Of a stretch of DNA of 64,000 nt, positions 17,299-24,501 are shown in pieces (the stretch's first letter is position 1; each line of letters starts with the position of its first letter). Origin of the DNA: an uncultured Acetatifactor sp. (GTDB lineage Bacteria > Bacillota > Clostridia > Lachnospirales > Lachnospiraceae); the NCBI GenBank assembly GCA_910585665.1, contig CAJUFI010000006.1, positions 33,502 to 97,501 of the forward strand, written 5' to 3'. The notes beneath the pieces were generated by a model. It worked only from the letters and a program-made list of their open reading frames with translations, was not told where the DNA came from and made no database searches. The position numbers and the translations under genes are program-made.

Positions 17299-18408
17299 TC
17301 ATAGCGCCTGTAGGAATTTCAGGTCTTCCGGCGTGTCCACATCCATCAGCTCATATTTGTCCCGGACAGGTAACATATGTACCTGTCCGGGATATTTTTT
17401 CAGCAAGAAACTTCCCCCCTTTCCCTCCGGAAGCGCCAGGAGCTCCGGAAAGGCCCATTTTGGAAACAGCACAGGGGAGCCCGCCGAAACAGGGGAGCCC
17501 GCTCCATCTTCATAGGCAGTGCGCCAGATAGCTTTGTCCTCATGATAGGCATTCAGGGCAAGGGAAGCGACCGTATCCCGCCGCAGCAGCGGCTGGTCTC
17601 CCGGGCAGAACATGCAGCTGTCGATTTCCCCCAGGATGGCCTGAAGCCCCAGGCGGACAGTGTCGCTGCGGTAGGGCAGTTCATGAAAAACCACTTGGAT
17701 TCCCTGTCTGCGGCACAATTCCGCTATTGCCGGATGCCTGGTGACTACGACTCGTCTGCAAAAAATCCCCTCCGTAGCGTCCAAAGCCCACTGAATCAAA
17801 GGCTTTCCCCTGAAATCCGCCATCAGCTTATTCCCGCCGAAGCGTTTGCCCAGCCCGGAAGCCATGATGACGCAGCCCGGATTTCCAAAGGGAGCGTCCA
17901 GATCCACAAGGAAGACATCCTCACGGCGGCACAGCTCCTCCAGAAAAGCCAGCGGCTGCTTCCGAACCACGGCAGCCAGCCGTTTCCCGGCCATCAGCGC
18001 CCGAATCCCCCGGCAATACTCCGGGCAGCCGGTTTCCAGATAACCGATTTCATCTATGGAGACCCATTCCCCCTGCGCTTCCGCGCAGCGCTGCAGCGCT
18101 GCATTCCCCAGGCCGCGGAAACCTTCTGGGCATATCCGCATTTGGTTGGCGGTTCCGGAAAGGCTGCCGTCATAGACCCCGATCCGGGCCGTCCTTCCGG
18201 TGGCGTTATCCCTGAGATATACGGCTTTCCCGGGCTCCGCCCAGGTGGTGACGCCGGGAAGAGAATCGGGAAAGAGCCCGGCCAGCAGGGTGCTTTTCCC
18301 GCTTTTCCTCGCCCCCGTGAGAAGCAGATGGCGCTTACGGCTGTTCCGGAAAGAATTCCAGATACAGTCTGTGGTTAGCCTGTATACAGGCGTCTCGATA
18401 GGACTCAT
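17299..18408 (-). CDS. NTPase_1-MocA fusion, molybdenum hydroxylase cofactor maturation
   Basis: A 369-residue two-domain protein. Residues 25-170 resemble the THEP1/NTPase_1 family, with P-loop GARKSGKST (32-40) and Walker B-like SIDEIGYLE (118-125). Residues 178-369 are a MobA/MocA-like nucleotidyltransferase: CVIMASGLGKRFGGNKL (179-195), the substrate loop CPGDQPLL (268-275) and a final VDTPEDL. MocA attaches CMP to molybdopterin for xanthine dehydrogenase-family enzymes; such an enzyme lies 5 kb away. The NTPase role is unknown. The gene overlaps the 3' end of the ModE-like gene by 74 bases on the same strand, implying coupled expression. AAAGGAG lies about 13 bases before the start. Confidence 0.85.
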   Translation of the reverse strand: MSPIETPVYRLTTDCIWNSFRNSRKRHLLLTGARKSGKSTLLAGLFPDSLPGVTTWAEPGKAVYLRDNATGRTARIGVYDGSLSGTANQMRICPEGFRGLGNAALQRCAEAQGEWVSIDEIGYLETGCPEYCRGIRALMAGKRLAAVVRKQPLAFLEELCRREDVFLVDLDAPFGNPGCVIMASGLGKRFGGNKLMADFRGKPLIQWALDATEGIFCRRVVVTRHPAIAELCRRQGIQVVFHELPYRSDTVRLGLQAILGEIDSCMFCPGDQPLLRRDTVASLALNAYHEDKAIWRTAYEDGAGSPVSAGSPVLFPKWAFPELLALPEGKGGSFLLKKYPGQVHMLPVRDKYELMDVDTPEDLKFLQAL

Positions 18409-18676
18409 ATCGGTTCAGCCACTCCTTTCCCTCTGGTGTCAGGCAGCTTCCGCCGCCGTGCTTTCCTCCCGCGGCGCGGACGGTCAGGGGAAAGCCCAGG
18501 GCGTTTTCGGCATTTTTCATGAGTTTCAACGCTTTTGTATATGCCATGCCCATGGAAGCCGCGGCGGCTCGCAGAGAGCCCGTCTCCTCTACCCCGTGAA
18601 GCAGCCGGGCCGGCCCTTCGCCGAAAAATTTTTGTCCATTGTCGTCCAGGAGCTGAATGCGCGTCACTGATTTCAT
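18335..18676 (-). CDS. ModE-type winged-helix regulator (N-terminal domain only)
   Basis: A 113-residue protein matching the LysR-like HTH domain of ModE, with the pattern LLHGVEETGSLRAAAASMG, then MAYTKALKLMKNAENALGFP and GGGSCLTPEGKEWL. It lacks the C-terminal molybdate-binding (MOP) domains of E. coli ModE, as is common in anaerobes. It probably regulates molybdate or tungstate uptake and molybdoenzyme genes. I chose ATG 18676 because GAGGTG precedes it; the open frame extends further. A ModE-box-like palindrome precedes the ABC operon at 22296. Confidence 0.85.
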   Translation of the reverse strand: MKSVTRIQLLDDNGQKFFGEGPARLLHGVEETGSLRAAAASMGMAYTKALKLMKNAENALGFPLTVRAAGGKHGGGSCLTPEGKEWLNRYESYRDACIQANHRLYLEFFPEQP

Positions 18677-18697
18677 GAAAGATGCACCTCGTAGTAA

Positions 18698-18797
18698 GGA
18701 AATGCCTCCAAATAATCTACGCAAGCCTGTTGCAAAATTTACAGATTTTATCAGGTTTACTCTAAACAAAATGCGTAGATTATTTTCCGGCAGTTCC
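18698..18797 (+). mobile_element. 100-bp hairpin MITE, copy 3 (diverged subfamily)
   Basis: Exactly 100 bases, flanked by TAA (18695-18697 and 18798-18800). The outer ends match the family loosely (GGAAATGCC and GGCAGTTCC). The inner stem has a completely different sequence, TAATCTACGCA with TGCGTAGATTA, yet is perfectly complementary. It lies 20 bases upstream of the ModE-like gene start. Confidence 0.75.
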
Positions 18798-18810
18798 TAA
18801 GGAATTATTT

Positions 18811-18936
18811 CCACCTGTGCGGATGCAATCTGCTTCCAAATGAGCAAAACGCGGCTGCAAGTGCAGACGCAAGCGCGAGTTTTGCGAATGCGGGAGTGGG
18901 TTGGATGCTTAAATGAGCATCCAACCGCACAGGTGG
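18811..18936. mobile_element. 126-bp structured element with 8-bp direct repeats (second MITE type)
   Basis: The ends are CCACCTGTGCGG (18811-18822) and its inverse CCGCACAGGTGG (18925-18936). They are flanked by the direct repeat AATTATTT at 18803-18810 and 18937-18944. Inside are two more hairpins: AGCAAAACGCG with CGCGAGTTTTGC, and GGATGCT with AGCATCC near the right end. No protein is encoded. A target duplication of 8 bp distinguishes it from the TAA family. Confidence 0.65.
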
Positions 18937-18951
18937 AATTATTTTAGCTTG

Positions 18952-19740
18952 CTAATCTTCTCTGAGCAGCACCAGGGATTCCCGGCCGCTGCGGCCTGTG
19001 AGCCTGGCAAGGCTGACCTTGCCATAGAGCTGCTCCAGCTGCTTTTCCATATGGGAGAGAGAATCCGTCCCCGGGGAAAGCGTGCCCAGGATTCCGCCCT
19101 CTGCAAGCAGAAGCAGCCGGTCACAGTAATTCAGCGCCAGGGAAGGATCGTGGAGCGTCACCATGGCGGCTTTGGGGCTGCCGGACAGCCAGTCCCTCAA
19201 AAGTCCAAGCATCTCATGCCGGAAACGGAAATCCAGCGCGCTTTCCGGCTCGTCCAGCAGAAGAAGCCGTCCCTGGCAGCACAGCGTCCGGGCGAAGATG
19301 CACAGCTGTTTCTGCCCTTCGCTTAAGGAGAGATAATTGCTGTCCTCTTTCCCCTCCAGGCCCACCAGGGCCAGGGCCTTAAGCCCCTCCTCCCGCATGG
19401 CGGCGGTAGGGCGCTCCAGCAGTCCCAGCCGGGGATTGAAGCCCATGAGGACCACGTCAAGAGCAGAGATGTCGATGGAAATCCCGCTCCTCTGGGGGAT
19501 ATAGCCGCAGCGCCGCGCCAGCAGCCGGGGCGGCAGACTTTCCAGAGCTGTCCCCTCCAGAATGCAGCTGCCGGTATGGGGCAGAATTCCGCAGACGGCT
19601 TTCAGCAGCGTGGTCTTGCCGCTGCCGTTGGCCCCCAGAATGCCCAACAGGCATCCCCTGTCCAGCCGGAAGGACAGATGCTCCAAAATGGGTTTTCCGC
19701 CATATCCGGCAGTCAGATTGTTGACAGTAAAAAAGCACAT
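18952..19740 (-). CDS. ABC transporter ATPase, FecE/BtuD type (probable molybdate/tungstate or metal uptake)
   Basis: A 262-residue nucleotide-binding subunit with Walker A GANGSGKTT (near 38-46), a Q-loop in CGYIPQRSG, the signature LSEGQ (a variant of LSGGQ), Walker B RLLLLDEPES and the switch histidine in TLHDPS. It is the third gene of a type II importer with the FecCD-type permease and a lipoprotein upstream on the same strand. The iron-complex/B12/MolBC class transports siderophores, cobalamin, haem or molybdate. Here the neighbouring ModE-like gene and ModE-box favour an oxyanion, which is inference. ATG 19740 has GGAG at nine bases; ATG 19746 is possible. A MITE separates it from the permease gene. 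Confidence 0.88.
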   Translation of the reverse strand: MCFFTVNNLTAGYGGKPILEHLSFRLDRGCLLGILGANGSGKTTLLKAVCGILPHTGSCILEGTALESLPPRLLARRCGYIPQRSGISIDISALDVVLMGFNPRLGLLERPTAAMREEGLKALALVGLEGKEDSNYLSLSEGQKQLCIFARTLCCQGRLLLLDEPESALDFRFRHEMLGLLRDWLSGSPKAAMVTLHDPSLALNYCDRLLLLAEGGILGTLSPGTDSLSHMEKQLEQLYGKVSLARLTGRSGRESLVLLRED

Positions 19741-19890
19741 AAGCATCAGCTCCGTATCATTTCTGGCAACAGTTCAGACAGCCCCTTCCGCGGTGTCAAT
19801 CAATTTGCCTATTCGATTATTTTTGAACGATTTTACGACAGCTACGGTTGTCAAAATTCAAGTACTTTGGGTCTTGTGTGCACTATATAA

Positions 19891-19990
19891 GGAACTCTCG
19901 GAAAATAACGGATACAACTTGTTCAGGAAAAAGCCCGGAAATACAACAAAAGCTGCAATGAACTCGTATCAGTTATTTGTAGACAATTCC
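19891..19990 (-). mobile_element. 100-bp hairpin MITE, copy 4, inside ABC transporter operon
   Basis: A reverse-oriented copy flanked by TAA (19888-19890 and 19991-19993), lying in the 280-base gap between permease and ATPase genes. The stem reads GATAC with GTATC, where other copies have GATGC with GCATC, so it is compensated. Being inside a probable operon it would be transcribed. The rest of the gap (19741-19887) shows no gene. Confidence 0.88.
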
Positions 19991-20020
19991 TAACAGCGCG
20001 GTGCTCTGTCTGAACGGTTA

Positions 20021-21010
20021 TCATTTCAGGTTTTTTCTGGCCTGGCGGTGTATGAGGAAAATCAAAAACGGCGCTCCCAACAGGCTGGTGAAAATGCTCA
20101 CAGGCAGTTCCGTCGGAGCCGCGCTGCGCGCAAGGATGTCCGCGGCCATGAGCAGCACACCTCCCAGCAGACCGCTGAGCAGCATAGTGCCCGGACGGTT
20201 ATCTTTTGTCAAAAGCCGCGCGCCGTGGGGCGCCAGCAGCCCTATAAAGCTGATCAATCCGGTGAGACTCACCACGGAGGACACCGTCAGCGTCGCCGCA
20301 AGCAATACGAAGAGCCGCAGCCTTCCCACGCTGACCCCCAGCATCCTGGCTTCGCCCTCATCGCCGGACAGTAGGATAATCTGGCGGTGCAGCGGGAAAA
20401 GCGCCGCCAGACAGAGGGCGCAGAGAAGCAGATTCCCCCCTATGGAGTAGCCAGTGACCCCGTTCAGGCTGCCCATGATCCAATATTCAATGGAAGCCAG
20501 CTGCTTTTCCGGATCCGCGGTGAGCTTCAGGCACATCAATCCTGTCTGGGCCAGGGAGTGGACGGCGATTCCGGACAGGACGATGGTGTTTTTGGAGCCG
20601 CTCTTGTCCAGGGCGGACAGGCCCAGCACCACGGCCACCGCCAGGACAGCGCCCGCAAAGGAGGAAGCCGTCACGGCCGCCACCCCGGAGAGGAACAGGA
20701 TGCCCGCCGCCGCTCCGGCGCTGGCCCCGGAGGAGACGCCGATGATGTCGGGGGAAGCCAGGGGATTGCGGAACACGGTCTGATAGACGAAGCCCGCCGC
20801 CCCCAGGGCAAAACCGCCCACGGCCCCCACGCAGGTCCGGCTGGCCCGAAGCGTCCAGAAGACCCGCCACTGCAGTTCATTGCCGTCCGCCAGCTCCCGG
20901 AGGGACAGGGGATACTTCCCCACGGACAGACTGGCCGCAGCCAGGGCGGCCATGGCAACTGCGCCCGCCAGGCAAAGAAGTCTCGTTTTCCCGCTCTTTC
21001 CGCCCATCAT
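20021..21010 (-). CDS. ABC transporter permease, FecCD/BtuC family
   Basis: A 329-residue integral membrane protein with about nine to ten hydrophobic helices typical of BtuC/FecCD permeases. It contains LASPDIIGVSSGASAGA near 78-94, the conserved segment after the second helix, and the cytoplasmic ATPase-coupling region around GVSVGRLR. It forms the transmembrane dimer of an importer with the ATPase at 18952 and the lipoprotein at 21007. Its start overlaps the lipoprotein stop codon by four bases (ATGA), so the two are translationally coupled. Confidence 0.92.
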   Translation of the reverse strand: MMGGKSGKTRLLCLAGAVAMAALAAASLSVGKYPLSLRELADGNELQWRVFWTLRASRTCVGAVGGFALGAAGFVYQTVFRNPLASPDIIGVSSGASAGAAAGILFLSGVAAVTASSFAGAVLAVAVVLGLSALDKSGSKNTIVLSGIAVHSLAQTGLMCLKLTADPEKQLASIEYWIMGSLNGVTGYSIGGNLLLCALCLAALFPLHRQIILLSGDEGEARMLGVSVGRLRLFVLLAATLTVSSVVSLTGLISFIGLLAPHGARLLTKDNRPGTMLLSGLLGGVLLMAADILARSAAPTELPVSIFTSLLGAPFLIFLIHRQARKNLK

Positions 21011-22281
21011 TCAGGACTGCTCTCGCTGTAGACGAAGCCATAGAAGGTCTCATAATATTCGTCGATCATCGCGGCGCAGTCGGCTTCCGGGCACAGGTCA
21101 GGATGCAGGATGCCGGAGAGCCATACAGCGCCTAAGATGCCGCCGGGAACAGGGCTGTCCCAGGCTTCGGCATCCCCGGGCATCTGGTAGACATTGCCGT
21201 TTGCCACGGCGGAGCAGTCTGCCAGATTCGGATCCGCCAGCACATCTTCCACGCTGTATTCCGCGTCGGAAGCCAGGAGGATGTATTCCGGATCCCAGGC
21301 CAGCAGCTGTTCGTAGCTGATTTCCACCCAGTAGGCGTCGAGAAGCTTGGCCGCCGCGTTGGCCCCTCCCGCCAGACGGATCATATCGGACTGGTACATG
21401 GCGCTGCCGGCGGTGGACAGCATGCTGGAATTGCCCGCCAGATAGACCGTTGGCTGTTCTGCGTCCGTAAGCGTCCGGGTCAGGCGGGCTTCCTGTTCCC
21501 CGGTGAAATCCAACAGAGCCTGGGCCCGGTCTTCGGTATCGGTTGCGGCTGCCACCAGCCGGATCATTTCCGTGAGCAGTGTCTGGTCTTCCGGATTCAC
21601 CAGCAGCACGGATATGCCCAGCTCCTCCAGCGTCTGGGCGGCGCTGCTTAGCTTCAGGGGCAGAATGACCAAATCCGGCTCCAGGGCGGCGCAGCCCTCC
21701 AGATCGAACTCCTTGGCGGAACCCACGCTGGGCAGTTCGGTGAGCTCAGGAGCGCTGAGCCGGTAGATGGCGCGTTTGTCAGCTTTGGCTTCGATGCCCA
21801 CCATTTTTTCATCCAGCTCCAGGGCAATCAGAAGGCTGGTGGAGATATAATAGCCGCTGACCAGCTTCTGGGGCTCCGCTTCGATGGTCACTTGGCGCCC
21901 CGCCTGATCGGTGAGAGTGATGGGATAGTGGCCGGAGTCCTGGGAAGCGGAGTCTTCGGAGGAGACATTGTCCCGGTCAGCGTTCTCCGGGGCGGATTCT
22001 GCGGAGCCGTCCGGTGGGGCTTTCTGGTCAGCGTTCTCCGGGGTGGATTCCGCGGAGCCGTCCGGCTGGGCTTCCCGGTCAGTGTTCTCCGGGGCGGATT
22101 CCACGGAGCCCTTCGGCTGGGCTTCCCGGTCGGCGTTCTCGGCGGAGCTTTCGGAAGCGCCGGAGAGGAGGGCATCGGAAACGGAGGAATCCGCTCCCCC
22201 CTGGGTGTCTTCGGTTTTGCCGCAGGCCGCCACAGACAGCGCCATGGTCAGGGCCAGCAGCAGAGAAAGTAACTTTTTCAT
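21007..22281 (-). CDS. ABC transporter substrate-binding lipoprotein (type II, FepB/BtuF fold)
   Basis: A 424-residue lipoprotein. The signal peptide has lipobox SVAAC with Cys20. Residues 22-112 are an acidic, low-complexity linker with four 17-residue repeats. The binding domain starts near 117 with YPITLTDQAGRQVTIEAEPQK and contains the class III features: LEPDLVIL, then YEQLLAWDPEYILLAS and a final GILGAVWLSGILHP. The helical-backbone class binds siderophores, B12, haem, or molybdate and tungstate (MolA). The ModE-box upstream suggests an oxyanion. First gene of the operon, preceded by AAAGGAG. Confidence 0.9.
   Translation of the reverse strand: MKKLLSLLLALTMALSVAACGKTEDTQGGADSSVSDALLSGASESSAENADREAQPKGSVESAPENTDREAQPDGSAESTPENADQKAPPDGSAESAPENADRDNVSSEDSASQDSGHYPITLTDQAGRQVTIEAEPQKLVSGYYISTSLLIALELDEKMVGIEAKADKRAIYRLSAPELTELPSVGSAKEFDLEGCAALEPDLVILPLKLSSAAQTLEELGISVLLVNPEDQTLLTEMIRLVAAATDTEDRAQALLDFTGEQEARLTRTLTDAEQPTVYLAGNSSMLSTAGSAMYQSDMIRLAGGANAAAKLLDAYWVEISYEQLLAWDPEYILLASDAEYSVEDVLADPNLADCSAVANGNVYQMPGDAEAWDSPVPGGILGAVWLSGILHPDLCPEADCAAMIDEYYETFYGFVYSESSPE
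21973..22140 (-). repeat. 51-bp tandem repeats encoding the lipoprotein linker
   Basis: Three full 51-base units and the start of a fourth encode 17-residue repeats beginning ENADREAQ, ENTDREAQ, ENADQKAP and ENADRDN. Unit number is likely variable between strains because the repeats are nearly identical in DNA. Confidence 0.8.
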
Positions 22282-22295
22282 AAAATTCTCCTTTT

Positions 22296-22319
22296 CGTTA
22301 TAGTTTTAAAAATATAACG
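22296..22319 (-). promoter_or_regulatory. ModE-box-like palindrome before the ABC operon
   Basis: CGTTATA, ten bases, then TATAACG: a perfect inverted repeat spanning 24 bases, 15 bases upstream of the lipoprotein start codon. Classical ModE sites have CG-TATA half-sites separated to the same 24-base total span. A ModE-like gene lies at the far end of this cluster, so molybdate-responsive control is likely. Confidence 0.65.
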
Positions 22320-22366
22320 CCACTATTATAACAAGTTGTCTTTTCAAAATCAAGTTGTACTGATAT

Positions 22367-22392
22367 AATAGAATCAAAGAGCAGATTCTATT
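22367..22392. promoter_or_regulatory. palindrome AATAGAATC...GATTCTATT, copy A
   Basis: A perfect 9-bp inverted repeat with an 8-base centre (aaagagca), the first of two identical 26-base palindromes 39 bases apart. It lies between the divergently oriented lipoprotein gene and the disrupted membrane-protein gene. It looks like a regulator site or tandem hairpins. Confidence 0.6.
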
Positions 22393-22405
22393 ATCAAAAT
22401 GCTAA

Positions 22406-22431
22406 AATAGAATCAAAGAGCAGATTCTATT
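22406..22431. promoter_or_regulatory. palindrome AATAGAATC...GATTCTATT, copy B
   Basis: Second, identical 26-base palindrome. It lies 54 bases upstream of the ATG of the interrupted membrane-protein gene, where it could overlap that gene's promoter region. Confidence 0.6.
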
Positions 22432-22484
22432 ATCCAAGTGCTATTTATATAGTATGATATAAAATATTTTTTGTGGAGACAACT

Positions 22485-22977
22485 ATGAAAAAGAAGATAA
22501 ATCAGATACTAAGGAATTGTCTACAAATAACTGATGCAAGTTTATAGCCGTTTTCGTTGTATTTCTGGGCTTTCTCCTAAACAAGTTGCATCAGTTATTT
22601 TCCGACAATTCCTAAATATTATCATGGGCACTTTTATAGGCGTTTTCATTGGTTCAGGGTTATATAAGTACTGGCATTTTCAAAAATATCCAGATTTATA
22701 TGCTATGCAATCTGCTCCATGGTATACCAGCATTTTGATAAATGGATTATTAACGCTTGTATTATTGGCGGTTTGCATGATAGTAAAAGTCATTCTTATA
22801 GAAAAGATAGGACGGATTCAAAAAATAGCTTTGATTTTAGGAATTGTTTTTCTGACTTTAACATTTATAGGTGGTTGTTATGTGCTTGATAATCATGGAC
22901 AAGTAAATGCCGGATATGCAGTTGTGCCTGGGATTTGGGCTATAATATGTTTCGGATATTATCGAAGAGGAAAATAA
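22485..22977 (+). pseudogene. small membrane protein gene interrupted by MITE copy 5
   Basis: The reading frame starts at ATG 22485 (MKKKINQIL) and continues after the 100-bp element as NIIMGTFIGVFIGSG. Removing the element and one TAA restores an uninterrupted frame of about 129 codons. The product would have three to four hydrophobic segments: about 12-25, a second after SAPWYTSILINGLL, then a third at ALILGIVFLTLTFIGG and a fourth near the end. With the insertion (103 bases added) the frame shifts and stops inside the element. The element itself supplies an ATG (22534) from which the downstream part could be re-read. I do not recognise the family. Confidence 0.8.
22513..22612 (+). mobile_element. 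100-bp hairpin MITE, copy 5
   Basis: Flanked by TAA (22510-22512 and 22613-22615). It is nearly identical to copy 11 (one difference found). It disrupts the small membrane-protein gene and gives a clear empty-site reconstruction. Confidence 0.93.
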
Positions 22978-23069
22978 TATTCCCCCAATTTTCCGGATAA
23001 GCAGTGGGAGCACTTTTCCGAAAAGGGAGTTTGAAAATTGTCCACTGATAACCTTTTGACCCAACATCT

Positions 23070-23095
23070 TTTATATGGAAGCTTTATATGGAAGC
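23070..23095 (+). repeat. 13-bp tandem duplication
   Basis: TTTATATGGAAGC occurs twice in a row just upstream of the molybdenum-hydroxylase FAD subunit. It creates an upstream in-frame ATG that I did not take as start. The preceding TTGACC (about 23057) may be a -35 box. Confidence 0.6.
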
Positions 23096-23122
23096 AAATC
23101 ATACCCAAAAGGAGTGTCTGCC

Positions 23123-23914
23123 GTGATTAATATACAGAACTATGTCCGGGCCGGGAGCCTGGAAGAAGCGTACCGGCTGAACCAGAACAGGCAGAACCGC
23201 GTTCTCGGCGGCATGCTGTGGCTGAAGACGGGGAAGGGGAATGTGCACACTGCCATTGACCTTTGCGGGCTGGGACTTGACACCATTGAGGAGACCGAAG
23301 AGCAGTTCTCCATCGGAGCCATGGTGCCCCTGCGCCGGATAGAGCTCCATGAGGGGCTGAACGCCTATACCAAAGGGGCGGTGGCCGCCGCTGTCAGGGA
23401 CATCGTGGGCGTCCAGTTCCGCAACCTGGCCACCGTAGGGGGCAGCATCTGGGGAAGGTTCGGCTTCTCGGATGTGCTGACGGTGTTCCTTGCCATGGAG
23501 ACAGAGGTGGAGCTGTACCAGGGGGGCATCATGCCGCTGGAGCGGTTCGCCGCCATGAACTATGACAGGGACATCCTGGTGCGTCTCATCGTGAAGAAGA
23601 CTCCCGGGGAATTCGTCTACAGGGCCATGCGGAACCAGCGGACGGATCTCCCTGTGATTGCCTGTGCCCTGTCCAGGACAGGAGAAGAATACAAGACTGT
23701 AGTCGGGGCGCGGCCCGCCAGAGCCATGGTTGTCCGGGACCAGCGGGGGCTGCTTTCCGGGGGCCTGACAGAGGACTGTATCAGGACCTTTGCCGGGTAT
23801 GTGGCGGAGACTGTGCCCACCGGAAGCAACACCCGGGGAAGCGCCGCCTACCGCACCCATTTGATCAGGGTGCTCACGGAGCGGAACCTTTTGGAACTGG
23901 GAGGGATGGGATGA
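23123..23914 (+). CDS. molybdenum hydroxylase FAD-binding subunit (XdhB/CoxM family)
   Basis: A 263-residue flavoprotein subunit of a xanthine dehydrogenase-family enzyme. The N-terminal FAD-binding part carries VLGGMLWLK in place of the usual A-G-G-T loop. The second FAD motif is present as ATVGGSIWGRFGFSDV. The C-terminal part matches the CO dehydrogenase flavoprotein C-domain. It carries electrons from the 2Fe-2S clusters to an acceptor. I chose GTG 23123 because AAAGGAG lies eight bases before it; the frame is open to 23075. Its stop overlaps the start of the 2Fe-2S subunit (ATGA). The QNRVLGG variation may alter flavin binding. Confidence 0.85.
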   Translation: MINIQNYVRAGSLEEAYRLNQNRQNRVLGGMLWLKTGKGNVHTAIDLCGLGLDTIEETEEQFSIGAMVPLRRIELHEGLNAYTKGAVAAAVRDIVGVQFRNLATVGGSIWGRFGFSDVLTVFLAMETEVELYQGGIMPLERFAAMNYDRDILVRLIVKKTPGEFVYRAMRNQRTDLPVIACALSRTGEEYKTVVGARPARAMVVRDQRGLLSGGLTEDCIRTFAGYVAETVPTGSNTRGSAAYRTHLIRVLTERNLLELGGMG

Positions 23915-24387
23915 TGGAGATCAGGATAAGGCTGAACGGTAAAAACGTGGAGGATCATATAGAAGCCAATCTGTTGCTGATTGATTTTCTGCGCAGACAC
24001 GGCTGCCGCAGCGTAAAGCGGGGGTGCGAGACCTCCAACTGCGGCCTGTGCACGGTGCTCATGGACGGCAGCCCCGTCCTTTCCTGTTCCGTGCTGGCGG
24101 CCAGGGCGGACGGCCATCAGGTGCAGACCCTGGAGGGGCTCCAGGAGGAAGCGGAGCAGTTCGTGGGGTTCATAGCCGACCAGGGGGCCGACCAGTGCGG
24201 CTTCTGCAACCCGGGATTCGTGATGAACACCATTGCGCTGCTGCGGGAGAATCCTGACCCCACGGACGATGAAATCCGGGCTTACCTGGCCGGAAATCTG
24301 TGCCGCTGCTCCGGCTATGACGGACAGCTCCGGGGAATCCGGAATTACCTGGACAGCCGCAGAGGTTCAAATGATTCGATTGCCTGA
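23911..24387 (+). CDS. molybdenum hydroxylase 2Fe-2S subunit (XdhC/CoxS family)
   Basis: A 158-residue electron-transfer subunit. The plant-ferredoxin-type cluster is ligated by Cys39, Cys44, Cys47 and Cys59 (GCETSNCGLC then SCSV). The second, four-helix cluster is bound by Cys96 and Cys99 in QCGFCNPGF and by Cys131 and Cys133 in LCRCSGY. All eight cysteines are present. It bridges the molybdenum cofactor to FAD. It is translationally coupled to the FAD subunit by a four-base overlap. The large subunit lies 480 bases downstream because of insertions between them. Confidence 0.95.
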   Translation: MMEIRIRLNGKNVEDHIEANLLLIDFLRRHGCRSVKRGCETSNCGLCTVLMDGSPVLSCSVLAARADGHQVQTLEGLQEEAEQFVGFIADQGADQCGFCNPGFVMNTIALLRENPDPTDDEIRAYLAGNLCRCSGYDGQLRGIRNYLDSRRGSNDSIA

Positions 24388-24443
24388 AATAATTTCAAAA
24401 ACTATTACAAAATAGGAAATTATGCAGTAATCAATATGAATAA

Positions 24444-24465
24444 GGAATTGTCTTCCGACAGTTCC
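24444..24465 (+). mobile_element. 22-bp deletion remnant of the 100-bp MITE, copy 6
   Basis: Only the two ends remain, GGAATTGTCT joined to TCCGACAGTTCC, still flanked by TAA (24441-24443 and 24466-24468). The internal 78 bases are gone. Confidence 0.8.
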
Positions 24466-24501
24466 TAATAGTTTCCAGTTCCAGAGAAAGAAGATACATA
24501 T

